Shown here piece after piece: positions 8,712 through 17,345 of a DNA stretch of 33,642 nucleotides. This DNA comes from Bacteroidota bacterium (lineage in GTDB: Bacteria; Bacteroidota; Ignavibacteria; Ignavibacteriales; Ignavibacteriaceae): contig JADFLR010000041.1 of the NCBI GenBank assembly GCA_022564295.1, positions 1 to 33,642 on the forward strand, read 5' to 3'. The notes beneath the pieces were generated by a model, which was given only the letters and a program-made list of their open reading frames with translations, was not told the DNA's origin and ran no database searches. The translations under genes were made by a program, and so were the position numbers. Position 1 is the first letter of the stretch. The number at the start of each line of letters is the position of its first letter.

Positions 8712-10001
8712 ATGCCTGTGCGTTTGTTACGTTACATAGTTCCCCTAATACTTTTGCTTACAATTACTTGTTTTCCGCAAGGAAAGGTGATTGTTATTAT
8801 TGCCGATATGGCAATTCACCCTCCCGGAGCTGATTACATAAACTCTGCTATTGAAAAAGCAATAGAAGAGAATGCTGAGTGTTTAATCATAAAACTAAAT
8901 ACTCCCGGAGGATTATTAAAATCCACACGGGTTATAGTAACTCAATTTCTCCAATCCGAAATTCCAATTATTGTTTATGTTTCACCCTCCGGTTCGCAAG
9001 CAGCTTCAGCAGGTGTGTTTATAACTATGGCTGCGCACATTGCAGCTATGGCTCCTGGAACAAACATTGGTGCAGCTCATCCTGTTACATTACAAGGTAC
9101 GCAGGATTCTATAATGATGGAAAAAGCGACAAACGATGCTGCAGCTTTTATCAGAACGATCAGTGAAAAGAGAAAACGAAATATAGAATGGGGTGAAGAT
9201 GCTGTTAGGAAGAGTTTATCAATTACTGAAACTGAAGCACTTGAATTGAATGTTATAGATATCATCGCAAAAGATATAAACGATTTATTAGAACAGATTG
9301 ACGGAAGGGAAGTTGAAACTTCAATAGGGCTAAAAACTTTACACACGAAAAATGCGGATTTAATTATTTTGGAAATGACTTTCGCACAAAAAATTCTAAG
9401 CATATTAAGTAACCCTAACATAGCTTATATATTATTGATGCTTGGAATTTACGGATTGTTTTTCGAGCTGTATAACCCGGGAGCATTATTCCCGGGAATA
9501 ATTGGCGGTATTTGTTTGATTCTTGCTTTTTATTCGATGCACACTTTGCCGGTAAACTACGCTGGTCTGGCTTTAATAATTTTAAGTATAATTCTGTTCT
9601 TATTGGAAATAAAAATTGTAAGTCACGGTGCTTTATCTATTGGCGGAGTAATTTCTTTATTTTTAGGTTCGATGATGCTAATTGATACCGAATCTATTTT
9701 GGAAGCAATGGAGATATCAATGGAATTAATAATATTTATAGTAGTACTCACTTCTGCATTTTTCATTTTTGCCATTACATTAGGAATAAAAGCACAACGT
9801 AAAAAACCAACAACAGGAATCGAAGGATTGATTGGTGAAATAGGAAAAACCGTTACCAAACTTTCACCTTCAGGAGAAATAACCGTGCACGGTGAGTTTT
9901 GGAAAGCTGAATGCCTTGAAGGTGAAATTGAAGAGGGTGCTGATGTTGAAGTTGTTGTTGTTCAAAATCTTAAATTAAAAGTTAAAAAAGTAAGCGAATA
10001 A
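8712..10001 (+). CDS. NfeD-family membrane serine protease (ClpP-class)
   Basis: 429 residues. A signal peptide is followed by a ClpP/crotonase-fold protease domain (about 25-190) with L-N-T-P-G-G and the nucleophile S99 in Q-A-A-S-A-G-V-F-I; the lysine of the Ser-Lys dyad is expected near E-K-R-K-R-N. Then come about four membrane segments (230-340) and a C-terminal OB-fold NfeD domain ending K-L-K-V-K-K-V. Long NfeD proteins act with slipin/stomatin proteins on the membrane, and the next gene is exactly that partner 30 bases on. The ATG touches AAAAGGG directly; GTG at 8718, six bases after the same motif, may be the true start and would remove only two residues. Confidence 0.9.
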   Translation: MPVRLLRYIVPLILLLTITCFPQGKVIVIIADMAIHPPGADYINSAIEKAIEENAECLIIKLNTPGGLLKSTRVIVTQFLQSEIPIIVYVSPSGSQAASAGVFITMAAHIAAMAPGTNIGAAHPVTLQGTQDSIMMEKATNDAAAFIRTISEKRKRNIEWGEDAVRKSLSITETEALELNVIDIIAKDINDLLEQIDGREVETSIGLKTLHTKNADLIILEMTFAQKILSILSNPNIAYILLMLGIYGLFFELYNPGALFPGIIGGICLILAFYSMHTLPVNYAGLALIILSIILFLLEIKIVSHGALSIGGVISLFLGSMMLIDTESILEAMEISMELIIFIVVLTSAFFIFAITLGIKAQRKKPTTGIEGLIGEIGKTVTKLSPSGEITVHGEFWKAECLEGEIEEGADVEVVVVQNLKLKVKKVSE

Positions 10002-10031
10002 TTTTCAAAATTAAAATAATAGAAGGACGCT

Positions 10032-10802
10032 ATGCCAGATTTAGCTACATACTTTGGAATTATAATTCTCTTCATTATAATAATTCTTTCAAGTGCTATC
10101 CGTATTCTTCGCGAGTACGAAAGGGGAGTTGTATTCCGTCTTGGAAGATTGATTGGTGCAAAGGGTCCGGGATTAATTCTTCTTATTCCCGTAGTGGATA
10201 GAATGGTGAGAGTTAGTTTGCGAACAGTTGTAATGGACGTACCGCCCCAGGATATTATAACCAAAGATAACGTTTCGCTTAAAGTAAACGCGGTTGTTTA
10301 CTTTAGAGTTGTACAGGCTGAAAAAGCAATTGTTGAAGTTGAAAGATACCTTGAAGCTACATCGCAGCTATCTCAAACAACATTACGCAGTGTTTTGGGG
10401 CAGTCTCAATTAGATGAACTATTAGCCGAACGTGATCAGATAAACCGGCAGCTTCAAACAATTATCGATCATCAAACAGAACCGTGGGGAATTAAAGTTT
10501 CTAATGTTGAGGTAAAACACGTCGATCTTCCACCCGAAATGCAGCGTGCAATGGCAAAGCAGGCAGAAGCCGAAAGAGAAAGACGCGCAAAAATTATTCA
10601 TGCGGAAGGCGAATTCCAGGCAAGTCACAAACTTCGTGAAGCAGCAGATGTTATAAGCGGAAATCCAACTGCATTGCAGTTAAGATATTTACAAACATTA
10701 ACCGAAGTAGCATCGGAAAAAAACTCAACGACAATTTTCCCCGTTCCAATCGATTTACTTAGACCTTTTATTGAAATGATTGAAAAGAAAAAAGAAGAAT
10801 GA
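10032..10802 (+). CDS. Slipin / stomatin-like SPFH-domain membrane protein
   Basis: 256 residues. One N-terminal membrane anchor (about 6-25) is followed by the SPFH domain: [15 protein letters not shown], then [22 protein letters not shown], and the helical [11 protein letters not shown] segment. This is the slipin class that pairs with long NfeD. It likely forms a membrane scaffold regulating or being cleaved by the upstream protease. Start ATG has GAAGGA about 5 bases upstream. Co-transcription with the NfeD gene is very likely from spacing and from the known pairing of these families. Confidence 0.92.
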   Translation: MPDLATYFGIIILFIIIILSSAIRILREYERGVVFRLGRLIGAKGPGLILLIPVVDRMVRVSLRTVVMDVPPQDIITKDNVSLKVNAVVYFRVVQAEKAIVEVERYLEATSQLSQTTLRSVLGQSQLDELLAERDQINRQLQTIIDHQTEPWGIKVSNVEVKHVDLPPEMQRAMAKQAEAERERRAKIIHAEGEFQASHKLREAADVISGNPTALQLRYLQTLTEVASEKNSTTIFPVPIDLLRPFIEMIEKKKEE

Positions 10803-11179
10803 CATAAGTCTTAACTCTTTTGGAATTCAATGAGATGTTTGAATATCAATACAGAAAATAAAGAGAAAGAAATTTCTTTGGATGACTCAATAATCTTCAA
10901 ATCATCATTTCAGAAATTCCGATTATATTCTGAAGAAAAGCAATCACTATTAACTCAAGAGATTGCTTAACTATACTTTGCAATGAATATAATAATATTT
11001 CAAGATAGACAGAGAGGTCTTATGAGAATATTTGGTTTAAGCCATCTTTTTTTAAACGGAACCAACCTATATCCCATTTGGATTTAAATTAGTTTAACAA
11101 ATATTTACATTTAAAATTCTTCAGAAAAATGTTATAGCTAAACTTAATCCTGTACGGTAAATTATAATTAATAATTATA
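10803..11179. other. Intergenic region (377 bases) with one weak small ORF
   Basis: No recognised gene. A 46-codon frame runs from ATG 10830 to TAA 10970 on the plus strand; it is polar (K/E/S-rich), has only a weak GGA upstream, and matches nothing I recognise, so I do not call it a gene. A second ATG at 11022 follows GAGGTCTT, a context much like the NmrA gene's start, but stops after 21 codons; it may be a gene relic. Confidence 0.35.
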
Positions 11180-11776
11180 TTGATTTCTAAACACAAGAAT
11201 AAATCTATGTTACAATTCTTAGCAAGTGCATTTTTAAAATTATTCGGCTGGGATGCTGTTCAGGGTCTTCCAAAATTTAAAAAGTACGTTCTTATCGGTG
11301 CACCGCATACAAGCAATTGGGATTTTGTATTAGCAATGCTTGTTGCTCTTGCAATTGGTTTACGTTTTAAGTGGCTGGGAAAGCATACACTTTTTAAAAA
11401 TCCTTTTGGATATGTATTAAAGTTTTTTGGAGGCATTCCGATTGACAGAACAATACATTCTTCAGTGATTGAACGAGTTGCCGAAATGTTTAATAATAGT
11501 GAACGGCTTGTAATTGCTATTACACCCGAAGGTACAAGATCTAAAACAGAATTTTGGAAAAGTGGTTTTTATTACATTGCATTGAATGCAAAAGTTCCTG
11601 TTGCATTTGCCTTTCTCGATTACGAAAATAAAAAAATTGGTGTCGGCGATCATTTTATTCCTTGCGGAGATATCGATGCAGATATGCAGATCATCAGAAA
11701 TTTTTACAGCGGTATAAAAGGAAAGAGACCTGAAAAACAGGGGGAAGTAAGAGTAAGACCGAAGGTAAATGATTAA
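11180..11776 (+). CDS. PlsC-like 1-acyl-glycerol-3-phosphate acyltransferase family protein
   Basis: 198 residues. The LPLAT motifs are clear: H43-T-S-N-W-D48 (the H-x4-D catalytic pair), G-G-I-P-I-D-R, and T-P-E-G-T-R-S for the acyl-acceptor site, followed by K-V-P-V-A-F-A-F. The form H-T-S-N-W-D and short length resemble the subfamily of stand-alone acyltransferases in Bacteroidota rather than canonical PlsC. It probably acylates a lysophospholipid or another membrane lipid on the cytoplasmic face. The start is uncertain: TTG 11180 gives 198 residues, ATG 11207 gives 189 and begins just before the hydrophobic L-Q-F-L-A-S-A-F segment; neither has a clear ribosome site. Confidence 0.8.
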   Translation: MISKHKNKSMLQFLASAFLKLFGWDAVQGLPKFKKYVLIGAPHTSNWDFVLAMLVALAIGLRFKWLGKHTLFKNPFGYVLKFFGGIPIDRTIHSSVIERVAEMFNNSERLVIAITPEGTRSKTEFWKSGFYYIALNAKVPVAFAFLDYENKKIGVGDHFIPCGDIDADMQIIRNFYSGIKGKRPEKQGEVRVRPKVND

Positions 11777-12051
11777 TGATTGTTAATAAATTAGCTGTGA
11801 TAAATCCCTCACAAAGGGGAGTCGAGTTTAAAAGCTTAATTTAATTCCATTGGGCAGTTTGTATCGTTTCAATCCTAAAATGAAATTTCTATACACTTCA
11901 GTTAATCTCCAAATCAGGATTCAAGAAAGAACAAAGATGAAACAAAGTGTTTCTTTAAAACTTTTTTATATATTGGGTAAAAAAAATACAAATAGAAGAT
12001 TATGGGAGTTAAGTAAAATATTTTTTTTATTATATAAAATAAGGAGGTCTT

Positions 12052-13002
12052 ATGACTGATAAAAAAATAATTGCAGTTGTTGGTTCTACCGGTGCTCAGG
12101 GTGGTGGTTTGGTTCGTGCAATTATGAACGACCCGGGTGGAGGTTTTACTGCACGTGCACTTACAAGAGATCCAAACTCCGATAAAGCGAAAGCACTCTC
12201 AGACCTGGGCGCCGAAGTTGTAAAAGCTGATGTGGATGATACCGAAAGCTTGAAGAAGGCATTCAATGGTGCTTACGGCGCATACTGTGTTACATTTTTC
12301 TGGGAACATATGTCACCCGAGAAAGAACTCACCCAGGTGAAAGCATTGGCAGATGCATCAAAGGATGCGGCACTCAGCCATGTTATCTGGTCTACACTTG
12401 AAGATACACGCGAATGGATTCCACTAACCGACGACCGCATGCCCACTTTAATGGAAAAGTACAAGGTACCACACTTTGATGCAAAGGGTGAAGCAAATAA
12501 ATTTTTTCCGGAGCGTGGAGTTCCCGTTACTTTCCTGCTTACATCTTTTTACTGGGATAACCTGATTTATTTCGGGATGGGACCGAAGAAGGGAGAGGAT
12601 GGTAAGCTTGCTTTTACATTGCCAATGTCTGATAAGAAACTGCCGGGTATTGCTGCAGAAGATATTGGTAAATGCGCATACGGGATATTTAAAAATAGCG
12701 ATGAGTTTATAGGTAAAACCGTTGGTATAGCAGGAGAACACCTTACCGGTGCACAGATGGCAGCTTCGCTTACAAAAGCATTGGGCGAAGAGGTTAATTA
12801 CAATAATGTTCCACCAGAAGTTTACCGCGGCTTCGGTTTTCCCGGCGCAGATGATATTGGGAATATGTTCCAGTTTAATCAAGATTTCGAAGAATATTTT
12901 TCCGGAATCCGCAATCTTGATCTTTCCCGCTCACTAAACCCTGCACTGCAGACTTTTGATGCATGGCTTGAGAAAAATAAGGACCGTATTCCTATTGAGT
13001 AG
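12052..13002 (+). CDS. NmrA-family NAD(P)-binding protein
   Basis: 316 residues. The N-terminus has the atypical-SDR Rossmann motif V-V-G-S-T-G-A-Q-G-G-G (9-19), then A-R-A-L-T-R-D-P and A-E-V-V-K-A-D-V-D-D, the pattern of NmrA/HSCARG-like proteins. W-S-T-L-E-D occupies the SDR strand-5 position with no Y-x3-K catalytic pair, so it may sense NAD(P) redox state instead of acting as an oxidoreductase. An excellent AAGGAGG lies 5-6 bases before the ATG. The gene uses more G and C than its neighbours and is followed by its own terminator, consistent with a single-gene acquisition; that is inference. Confidence 0.85.
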   Translation: MTDKKIIAVVGSTGAQGGGLVRAIMNDPGGGFTARALTRDPNSDKAKALSDLGAEVVKADVDDTESLKKAFNGAYGAYCVTFFWEHMSPEKELTQVKALADASKDAALSHVIWSTLEDTREWIPLTDDRMPTLMEKYKVPHFDAKGEANKFFPERGVPVTFLLTSFYWDNLIYFGMGPKKGEDGKLAFTLPMSDKKLPGIAAEDIGKCAYGIFKNSDEFIGKTVGIAGEHLTGAQMAASLTKALGEEVNYNNVPPEVYRGFGFPGADDIGNMFQFNQDFEEYFSGIRNLDLSRSLNPALQTFDAWLEKNKDRIPIE

Positions 13003-13022
13003 TTAAAACCTGAAAATTAAAG

Positions 13023-13053
13023 AAGTCATCGGTTTTAAGCCGGTGGCTTTTTT
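13023..13053 (+). terminator. Rho-independent terminator after the NmrA gene
   Basis: AAGTCATCGG (13023-13032) pairs with CCGGTGGCTT (13040-13049) over ten positions, two of them G-U, around a 7-base loop; the 3' arm runs into a six-T tract (13048-13053). It starts 21 bases after the NmrA stop codon. This is the clearest intrinsic terminator in the window. Confidence 0.85.
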
Positions 13054-13256
13054 ATGAGACCTACTAAAGCGGCATTAACTTACTTTATAAACCGAATGAT
13101 AAAGATTGTAATTTCTTACAATTTGTCCCAATTTGAAAATGAAAAGATTATAATCCCACCTAAAAATCCTTTATAATCTTTCTTTGGCAAGTTCATTAGT
13201 AGTTTGCCAACGGTTTTGTGAGATTGTTTAATAAACAATTAAAAAGGAGACTCAAA

Positions 13257-13766
13257 ATGCAAACGTACAGAGGATTCGTATTAGTAATTTTGCTTGTTCT
13301 TACTATAGTGTTAGTACCATCTGTAACTGCTCAACCGGATAAAAACAAAGATATAGCTACTCAGATGATAAATGCAATAAACGAACGCGATTATGATCTG
13401 CTTGATGAAATAATTGCACCTAATTTAGTGCGGCATTGCCAGGCGACACCAAATCTCAATATTCGCAGCCTGAACGAATTCAAGGAATTTCTTAAAGAGG
13501 ATTTGAAAACGTTTCCTGATTCACATATTACTACAGAGATGCTGATTGCTGAAGGAGATCTGGTTGCAGGTTATCATACATATTCAGGTACTCAGAAAGG
13601 AGCAATGGGTCCTTTCCCAACAACAAATAATAAAGCTGATTTAAAGTTTCTCGGTATTTTGCGTATTGAGGATGGAAAGATTGCGGAGATGTGGGTTGAA
13701 TGGGATAACATGGCATTTCTAACACAGTTAGGTCATTTCCCTCAGCCGGAGACAACTGGGGAATGA
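13257..13766 (+). CDS. Exported SnoaL-like (ester cyclase-type) protein
   Basis: 169 residues from ATG 13257, chosen because AAAAGGAGA ends 6 bases upstream and a signal peptide (L-V-I-L-L-V-L-T-I-V, cleavage after V-T-A-Q) begins there; an upstream in-frame start at 13218 would spoil it. The mature part is one NTF2-like cone of the SnoaL/polyketide cyclase type: N-A-I-N-E-R-D-Y-D-L-L-D-E, then V-R-H-C at the usual N-H position, F-P-D-S-H-I-T, and G-D-L-V-A-G-Y-H-T-Y-S-G-T-Q-K-G. SnoaL-like proteins bind small hydrophobic ligands; the substrate is unknown. Secretion of such a domain is uncommon but known. Lies 204 bases after the terminator. Confidence 0.75.
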   Translation: MQTYRGFVLVILLVLTIVLVPSVTAQPDKNKDIATQMINAINERDYDLLDEIIAPNLVRHCQATPNLNIRSLNEFKEFLKEDLKTFPDSHITTEMLIAEGDLVAGYHTYSGTQKGAMGPFPTTNNKADLKFLGILRIEDGKIAEMWVEWDNMAFLTQLGHFPQPETTGE

Positions 13767-14073
13767 ACAATAATTAATTAGAAATAATTTTGATGTTACA
13801 AAATACAAATCATCGTATTAAGAAGGTTAGTAATTGGTATTGAGTCTTAATTTTCACAGCAGGTCAAAAATAATATTAGGAGTTAGCCTATCTAATACTA
13901 TTCGTATATATAGTTAAAAGTTAACAATAAATAATTAAATAGAACTTTTTTGTTGGCTTAAATGAGATTATTAATATTCGATTAAGTTTATAATAAAACA
14001 GGATTTGTCAAAAATCAAGTGTATGCTTTTCCTGTTAAGTGTAAGTTACGTGTTTTGAAAAAGTACTGTTATT
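13767..14073. other. Intergenic region (307 bases) ending in a 41-nt repeat
   Basis: No coding frame seen. AT-rich. It holds a GTTAACAATAA stretch near 13928 and, at its right end, the first copy of the 41-nt repeat (14008-14048). The arms AACAGGA (13998-14004) and TCCTGTT (14030-14036) around the repeat are exact inverses, so the stretch can fold. Confidence 0.5.
14008..14048 (+). repeat. 41-nt repeat, copy 1 (upstream of the HEPN-like gene)
   Basis: 34 of 41 positions match 21829-21869. Shared blocks are CAAAAATCAAGTG, TTTCCTGTTAA and TAAGTTA. In both copies the first block can close a small hairpin (TTTG or CTTG paired with CAAG around C-A-A-A-A-A-T). Copy 1 ends exactly 25 bases before the ATG at 14074, the same distance as copy 2 has to its gene. 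GTTAAGT inside it fits the integron core-site consensus GTTRRRY. May be a cassette boundary or a shared leader; undecided. Confidence 0.6.
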
Positions 14074-14853
14074 ATGAAAATGAATTTTGAGGATTTTTCT
14101 AAAAGAGAAAGTGAGCTGATTTTCAAAATCTCTCATCTTTCCAGCATTTTGACTGATAATAATTCAAAAAGGCACATTAATCTTGGGCTTCATAACCGAT
14201 TCCTTATGTTAAAGATTGCGAGGAACAAGATTATTCAAATTATCCAAGAACAAAATGACACTCCATTAAATTCTGAAAATGCATCGTGGTTGAAATTATT
14301 ATTAAACTCTTACTATATTAATCTTCGTGGTGCCTTAGATAATCTGGCTTGGTTTTTAAACTATGAATTCAAGTTGCAAGAGAAAATAATTGAAGATGGT
14401 GGCAAGGGGAACTCATTTAGTTTTACTGATTTATTTGGTAAGGACTTTTCTGCAAAATTAAAAAGTGTTAAACAAACTCTTGCTGAAGAATTGGAACATC
14501 ATAAAGATTGGTATATCGATCTGAAAAAAATTAGAGATCCCGCTGCCCATCGAATTCCTTTATCATTTGTTCAAGGTGTTGTTACTGAAAATGAATCTGA
14601 TAAACTGAAAGAACTAATTTCTGAGTCGGAATTAATTATTAAGGAATTCTCTAAAGGTAATTTTTCTAAATTGGATGAAGCTATTAAGAATCAAAATAAC
14701 TTTTCAAAATTAGGACACTTTCAACCAATTATTGTTACATCTCAAGGTTCTAAATATGAACTTAAATCTGTACCTCAACAAATTGATAAAGATCATAAAG
14801 AATTTTTGTGTGTTACAGAAGTTATCATTGATAATATATTTAAAAACACATAA
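14074..14853 (+). CDS. Unknown protein with HEPN-like R-x4-H motif
   Basis: 259 residues, mostly helical and polar, no signal peptide. I do not recognise a named family. The middle holds Y-I-N-L-R-G-A-L-D-N-L-A-W followed, about 60 residues later, by K-K-I-R-D-P-A-A-H-R-I-P (R154 to H159). An R-x4-6-H pair at the end of a helical bundle is the catalytic mark of HEPN ribonucleases, and the N-L-R-G-A-L-D-N helix is in the right place for the first bundle helix. No obvious antitoxin partner is adjacent. The gene sits behind the 41-nt repeat and is flanked by gene-free DNA, as expected for a cassette-borne or defence gene. Domain assignment is tentative. Confidence 0.5.
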   Translation: MKMNFEDFSKRESELIFKISHLSSILTDNNSKRHINLGLHNRFLMLKIARNKIIQIIQEQNDTPLNSENASWLKLLLNSYYINLRGALDNLAWFLNYEFKLQEKIIEDGGKGNSFSFTDLFGKDFSAKLKSVKQTLAEELEHHKDWYIDLKKIRDPAAHRIPLSFVQGVVTENESDKLKELISESELIIKEFSKGNFSKLDEAIKNQNNFSKLGHFQPIIVTSQGSKYELKSVPQQIDKDHKEFLCVTEVIIDNIFKNT

Positions 14854-15149
14854 CCAGCTTTTCCGCCCGACCGTGTTTTTAATACGGCATTTCTCAAATT
14901 TTCAGGTTAAGTGAAAAAGTTGAGTTCGCCGCAATAGTGTGCCCTAATAAATAATTTTTCTCTAATTTACCCCCCATTAAATAATATATAAAATCTCACT
15001 ATTGAAATCTTTAAACTACAAATCACTTCACATAAATATTTCACAAGCTACAAGTAATGTTATAAAACGCAAATTAATTTTTATGGTACTATAACTTAAC
15101 TAATGATATTGCTCTCTCACCGGCAATGAATCTTTAAGGAGTTTTTTAA

Positions 15150-15404
15150 ATGAAAAAAAAAGATGTTCATGAATATTGGAAAAAAAACATTCGGGTTGTT
15201 TTGATACTATTAAGTATCTGGTTTTTAGTGTCGTATGTTTTTGGAATTTTCCTCGTCGATTTTATGAATCAATTTTCCGTTGGCGGTGCAAAACTTGGAT
15301 TTTGGTTTAGTCAACAAGGCTCAATTTATGTGTTTGTCGTATTAATTTTTATCTATGTAAGGATAATGAATAAGCTCGATAAAGAATACGATGTAAATGA
15401 GTAA
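15150..15404 (+). CDS. Sodium:solute symporter small subunit (DUF4212)
   Basis: 84 residues with two membrane helices: W-K-K-N-I-R-V-V-L-I-L-L-S-I-W-F near the N-terminus and a second helix after G-F-W-F-S-Q-Q-G-S-I-Y-V-F. The N-R/W-F-x-V-S-Y-x-F-G pattern and the Q-Q-G-S motif are those of the DUF4212 / symporter small-subunit family. It always sits before a large SSS-family transporter, as here (34 bases). AAGGAG lies 9 bases before the ATG. The family is thought to assemble with the large subunit. Confidence 0.9.
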   Translation: MKKKDVHEYWKKNIRVVLILLSIWFLVSYVFGIFLVDFMNQFSVGGAKLGFWFSQQGSIYVFVVLIFIYVRIMNKLDKEYDVNE

Positions 15405-15437
15405 ACATCCCAACTATAAATTTTCCCGGAGTAAAAT

Positions 15438-17126
15438 ATGACTGTTCAGACCTGGACATTTCTTTTAATTGCCGTAACATTTGCAATATATATTGGTATA
15501 GCAATTTTGTCCAGGGTAAAGACTACAAAAGATTTTTACATAGCCGGGGGTCACGTTCCTCCCTTACTTAATGGAATGGCAACAGCAGCAGATTGGATGT
15601 CGGCGGCATCATTCATTTCCATGGCTGGACTCATTTCATTTATGGGATATGATGGGGGTGTATATTTAATGGGCTGGACGGGCGGCTATGTACTGCTTGC
15701 TCTTCTACTTGCACCATATTTAAGAAAGTTTGGAAAATTTACAGTGCCGGATTTTATCGGCGACAGATACTACTCAAACGTTGCAAGAACAGTTGCTGTT
15801 GTTGCAGCTATCGTTGTTTCATTCACTTATATTGCCGGACAAATGCGCGGTGTAGGAGTTGTGTTCGCACGCTTTCTTGAAGTGCCGGTTGATACCGGTG
15901 TTTTTATTGGGATGGTGATAGTTTTTTTTTATGCCGTGCTTGGTGGAATGAAAGGTATAACCTACACTCAAGTTGCGCAGTACTGCATTTTGATTTTCGC
16001 ATATATGGTTCCGGCAATATTTATTGCCCTCTCCATGACGGATAACATTCTGCCTCAGCTTGGTTTTATTGGGAAAGAAACAGAGTCCGGAATGTATCTT
16101 CTCGAAAAATTAGACCAGTTGCATCACGATTTGGGATTTCATGAATACACCACAGGATCGAAATCAATGATTGATGTATTTGCAATTACTTTTGCACTTA
16201 TGGTTGGCACTGCCGGACTGCCGCATGTTATTGTTAGATTTTTTACAGTTCCAAAAGTTGCAGATGCACGAAAGTCCGCAGGCTGGGCTTTGCTATTTAT
16301 TGCCGTACTATACACAACCGCACCGGCCGTTGCAGTGTTTGCAAGAACTAATTTAATTAATACTGTAAGTGAAAAAAAATACGAGGAAATGCCGGAGTGG
16401 TTTAAAAGCTGGGAGGAAACAGGATTAATAGTTTTTAACGACAAAAATGATGACGGTAAAATTCAATATTTGGGAAATGCCGAGAAGAACGAACTAACAA
16501 TTGACAGGGATATAATGGTTTTGGCAAACCCGGAAATTGCCCAGTTGCCTTTTTGGGTAATTGCACTTGTTGCAGCAGGCGGTCTTGCCGCTGCACTATC
16601 CACAGCAGCAGGATTGCTATTGGTAATTTCTTCTTCTCTATCCCATGATTTAGTTAAAAAACAGATAAAGCCCCACCTTTCGGAAAAGCATGAATTAATA
16701 CTGGCGAGAATAGGTGCACTTATTGCAATTGTTGTTGCTGGTTACTTTGGTGTAAATCCGCCTGGATTTGTGGCAGCAACTGTTGCGCTTGCTTTTGGGC
16801 TGGCGGCGGCTTCATTTTTCCCGGCAATAATTTTGGGAATATTTGATAAACGAATGAACAAAGAAGGAGCTATCGCCGGAATGGTAGTCGGCATGGTTTT
16901 AATGTTCGGGTATATGGCAGTATTTAAACTTGGCTGGTTTGTAGATGAAATACCACCGGCATCCGAATGGTGGTTTGGAATTTCGCCGGAAGGATTTGGT
17001 ACAGTTGCTATGCTGGTAAATTTGACAGTATCATTATTGATATCACGTTTTTATCCTGCACCACCGGAACATGTGCAGCAAATGGTGGAGGATATTAGAG
17101 TTCCGAGAAAAAGTAAAGAGACTTAA
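15438..17126 (+). CDS. Sodium:solute symporter large subunit (SSS family, ActP-like)
   Basis: 562 residues, about 13 membrane helices. N-terminal F-Y-I-A-G-G-H-V-P-P-L-L-N-G-M-A-T-A-A-D-W-M-S-A-A-S-F is the SSS sodium-site region; P-D-F-I-G-D-R-Y-Y and S-F-T-Y-I-A-G-Q-M-R-G follow. G-L-P-H-V-I-V-R-F-F-T-V matches the ActP branch. A hydrophilic insert near 310-355 contains an N-D-K-N-D-D-G-K EF-hand-like stretch, typical of the subfamily found with DUF4212. Likely substrate is acetate or another short organic acid, but specificity is not proven by sequence. Good GGAG upstream. Its stop abuts a reductase remnant. Confidence 0.9.
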   Translation: MTVQTWTFLLIAVTFAIYIGIAILSRVKTTKDFYIAGGHVPPLLNGMATAADWMSAASFISMAGLISFMGYDGGVYLMGWTGGYVLLALLLAPYLRKFGKFTVPDFIGDRYYSNVARTVAVVAAIVVSFTYIAGQMRGVGVVFARFLEVPVDTGVFIGMVIVFFYAVLGGMKGITYTQVAQYCILIFAYMVPAIFIALSMTDNILPQLGFIGKETESGMYLLEKLDQLHHDLGFHEYTTGSKSMIDVFAITFALMVGTAGLPHVIVRFFTVPKVADARKSAGWALLFIAVLYTTAPAVAVFARTNLINTVSEKKYEEMPEWFKSWEETGLIVFNDKNDDGKIQYLGNAEKNELTIDRDIMVLANPEIAQLPFWVIALVAAGGLAAALSTAAGLLLVISSSLSHDLVKKQIKPHLSEKHELILARIGALIAIVVAGYFGVNPPGFVAATVALAFGLAAASFFPAIILGIFDKRMNKEGAIAGMVVGMVLMFGYMAVFKLGWFVDEIPPASEWWFGISPEGFGTVAMLVNLTVSLLISRFYPAPPEHVQQMVEDIRVPRKSKET

Positions 17127-17129
17127 AAA

Positions 17130-17270
17130 TTCATTGGACTTGATCCCATAGATGCAGGTGACTTAAGAAGTGCTCGATTTATTGAACCTTTAGCCGCATT
17201 ATGGGTACATCTTGCCAGTGAAATGAAGCTTGGGGGAGAGAACATTGCTTTGAAATTTTTACGAAGGTAA
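17130..17270 (+). pseudogene. C-terminal remnant of a COG2085 / F420-dependent NADP reductase-like gene
   Basis: Right after the symporter stop, and in the same frame, 46 codons read F-I-G-L-D-P-I-D-A-G-D-L-R then R-F-I-E-P-L-A-A-L-W-V-H-L-A and end A-L-K-F-L-R-R before TAA. From memory of the family this is the conserved C-terminal end of predicted dinucleotide-binding oxidoreductases related to NADPH:F420 reductase (D-x-x-D-A-G-x-L-R, L-E-P-L-A-x-L-W-I-H-L-A, F-K-L-L-R-R). The Rossmann half is absent. No start or ribosome site precedes it, so it is a relic left by deletion or insertion. Confidence 0.6.
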
Positions 17271-17345
17271 AAAAGTTGAGAACAATTATTGAATTTTTAA
17301 ATAAATAACAGAATATGCTATAAAATGATTAAAGTAAGGTGATTT

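Noticed and set aside
11850-12059. Forward reading frame of 69 codons before the NmrA gene
   Set aside because: Low-complexity basic and aromatic text, no family signal, no ribosome site, and its end overlaps the very strong AAGGAGG start of the real gene.
12448-12937. Reverse and shifted forward frames inside the NmrA gene
   Set aside because: Shadows of a well supported Rossmann-fold gene.
14854-14914. Complete attC site after the HEPN-like gene
   Set aside because: An ATAACC start, a CCGTGT/ATACGG hairpin and a GTTAAGT end occur over about 60 bases, but the inner boxes do not pair, so I left it out as a feature.
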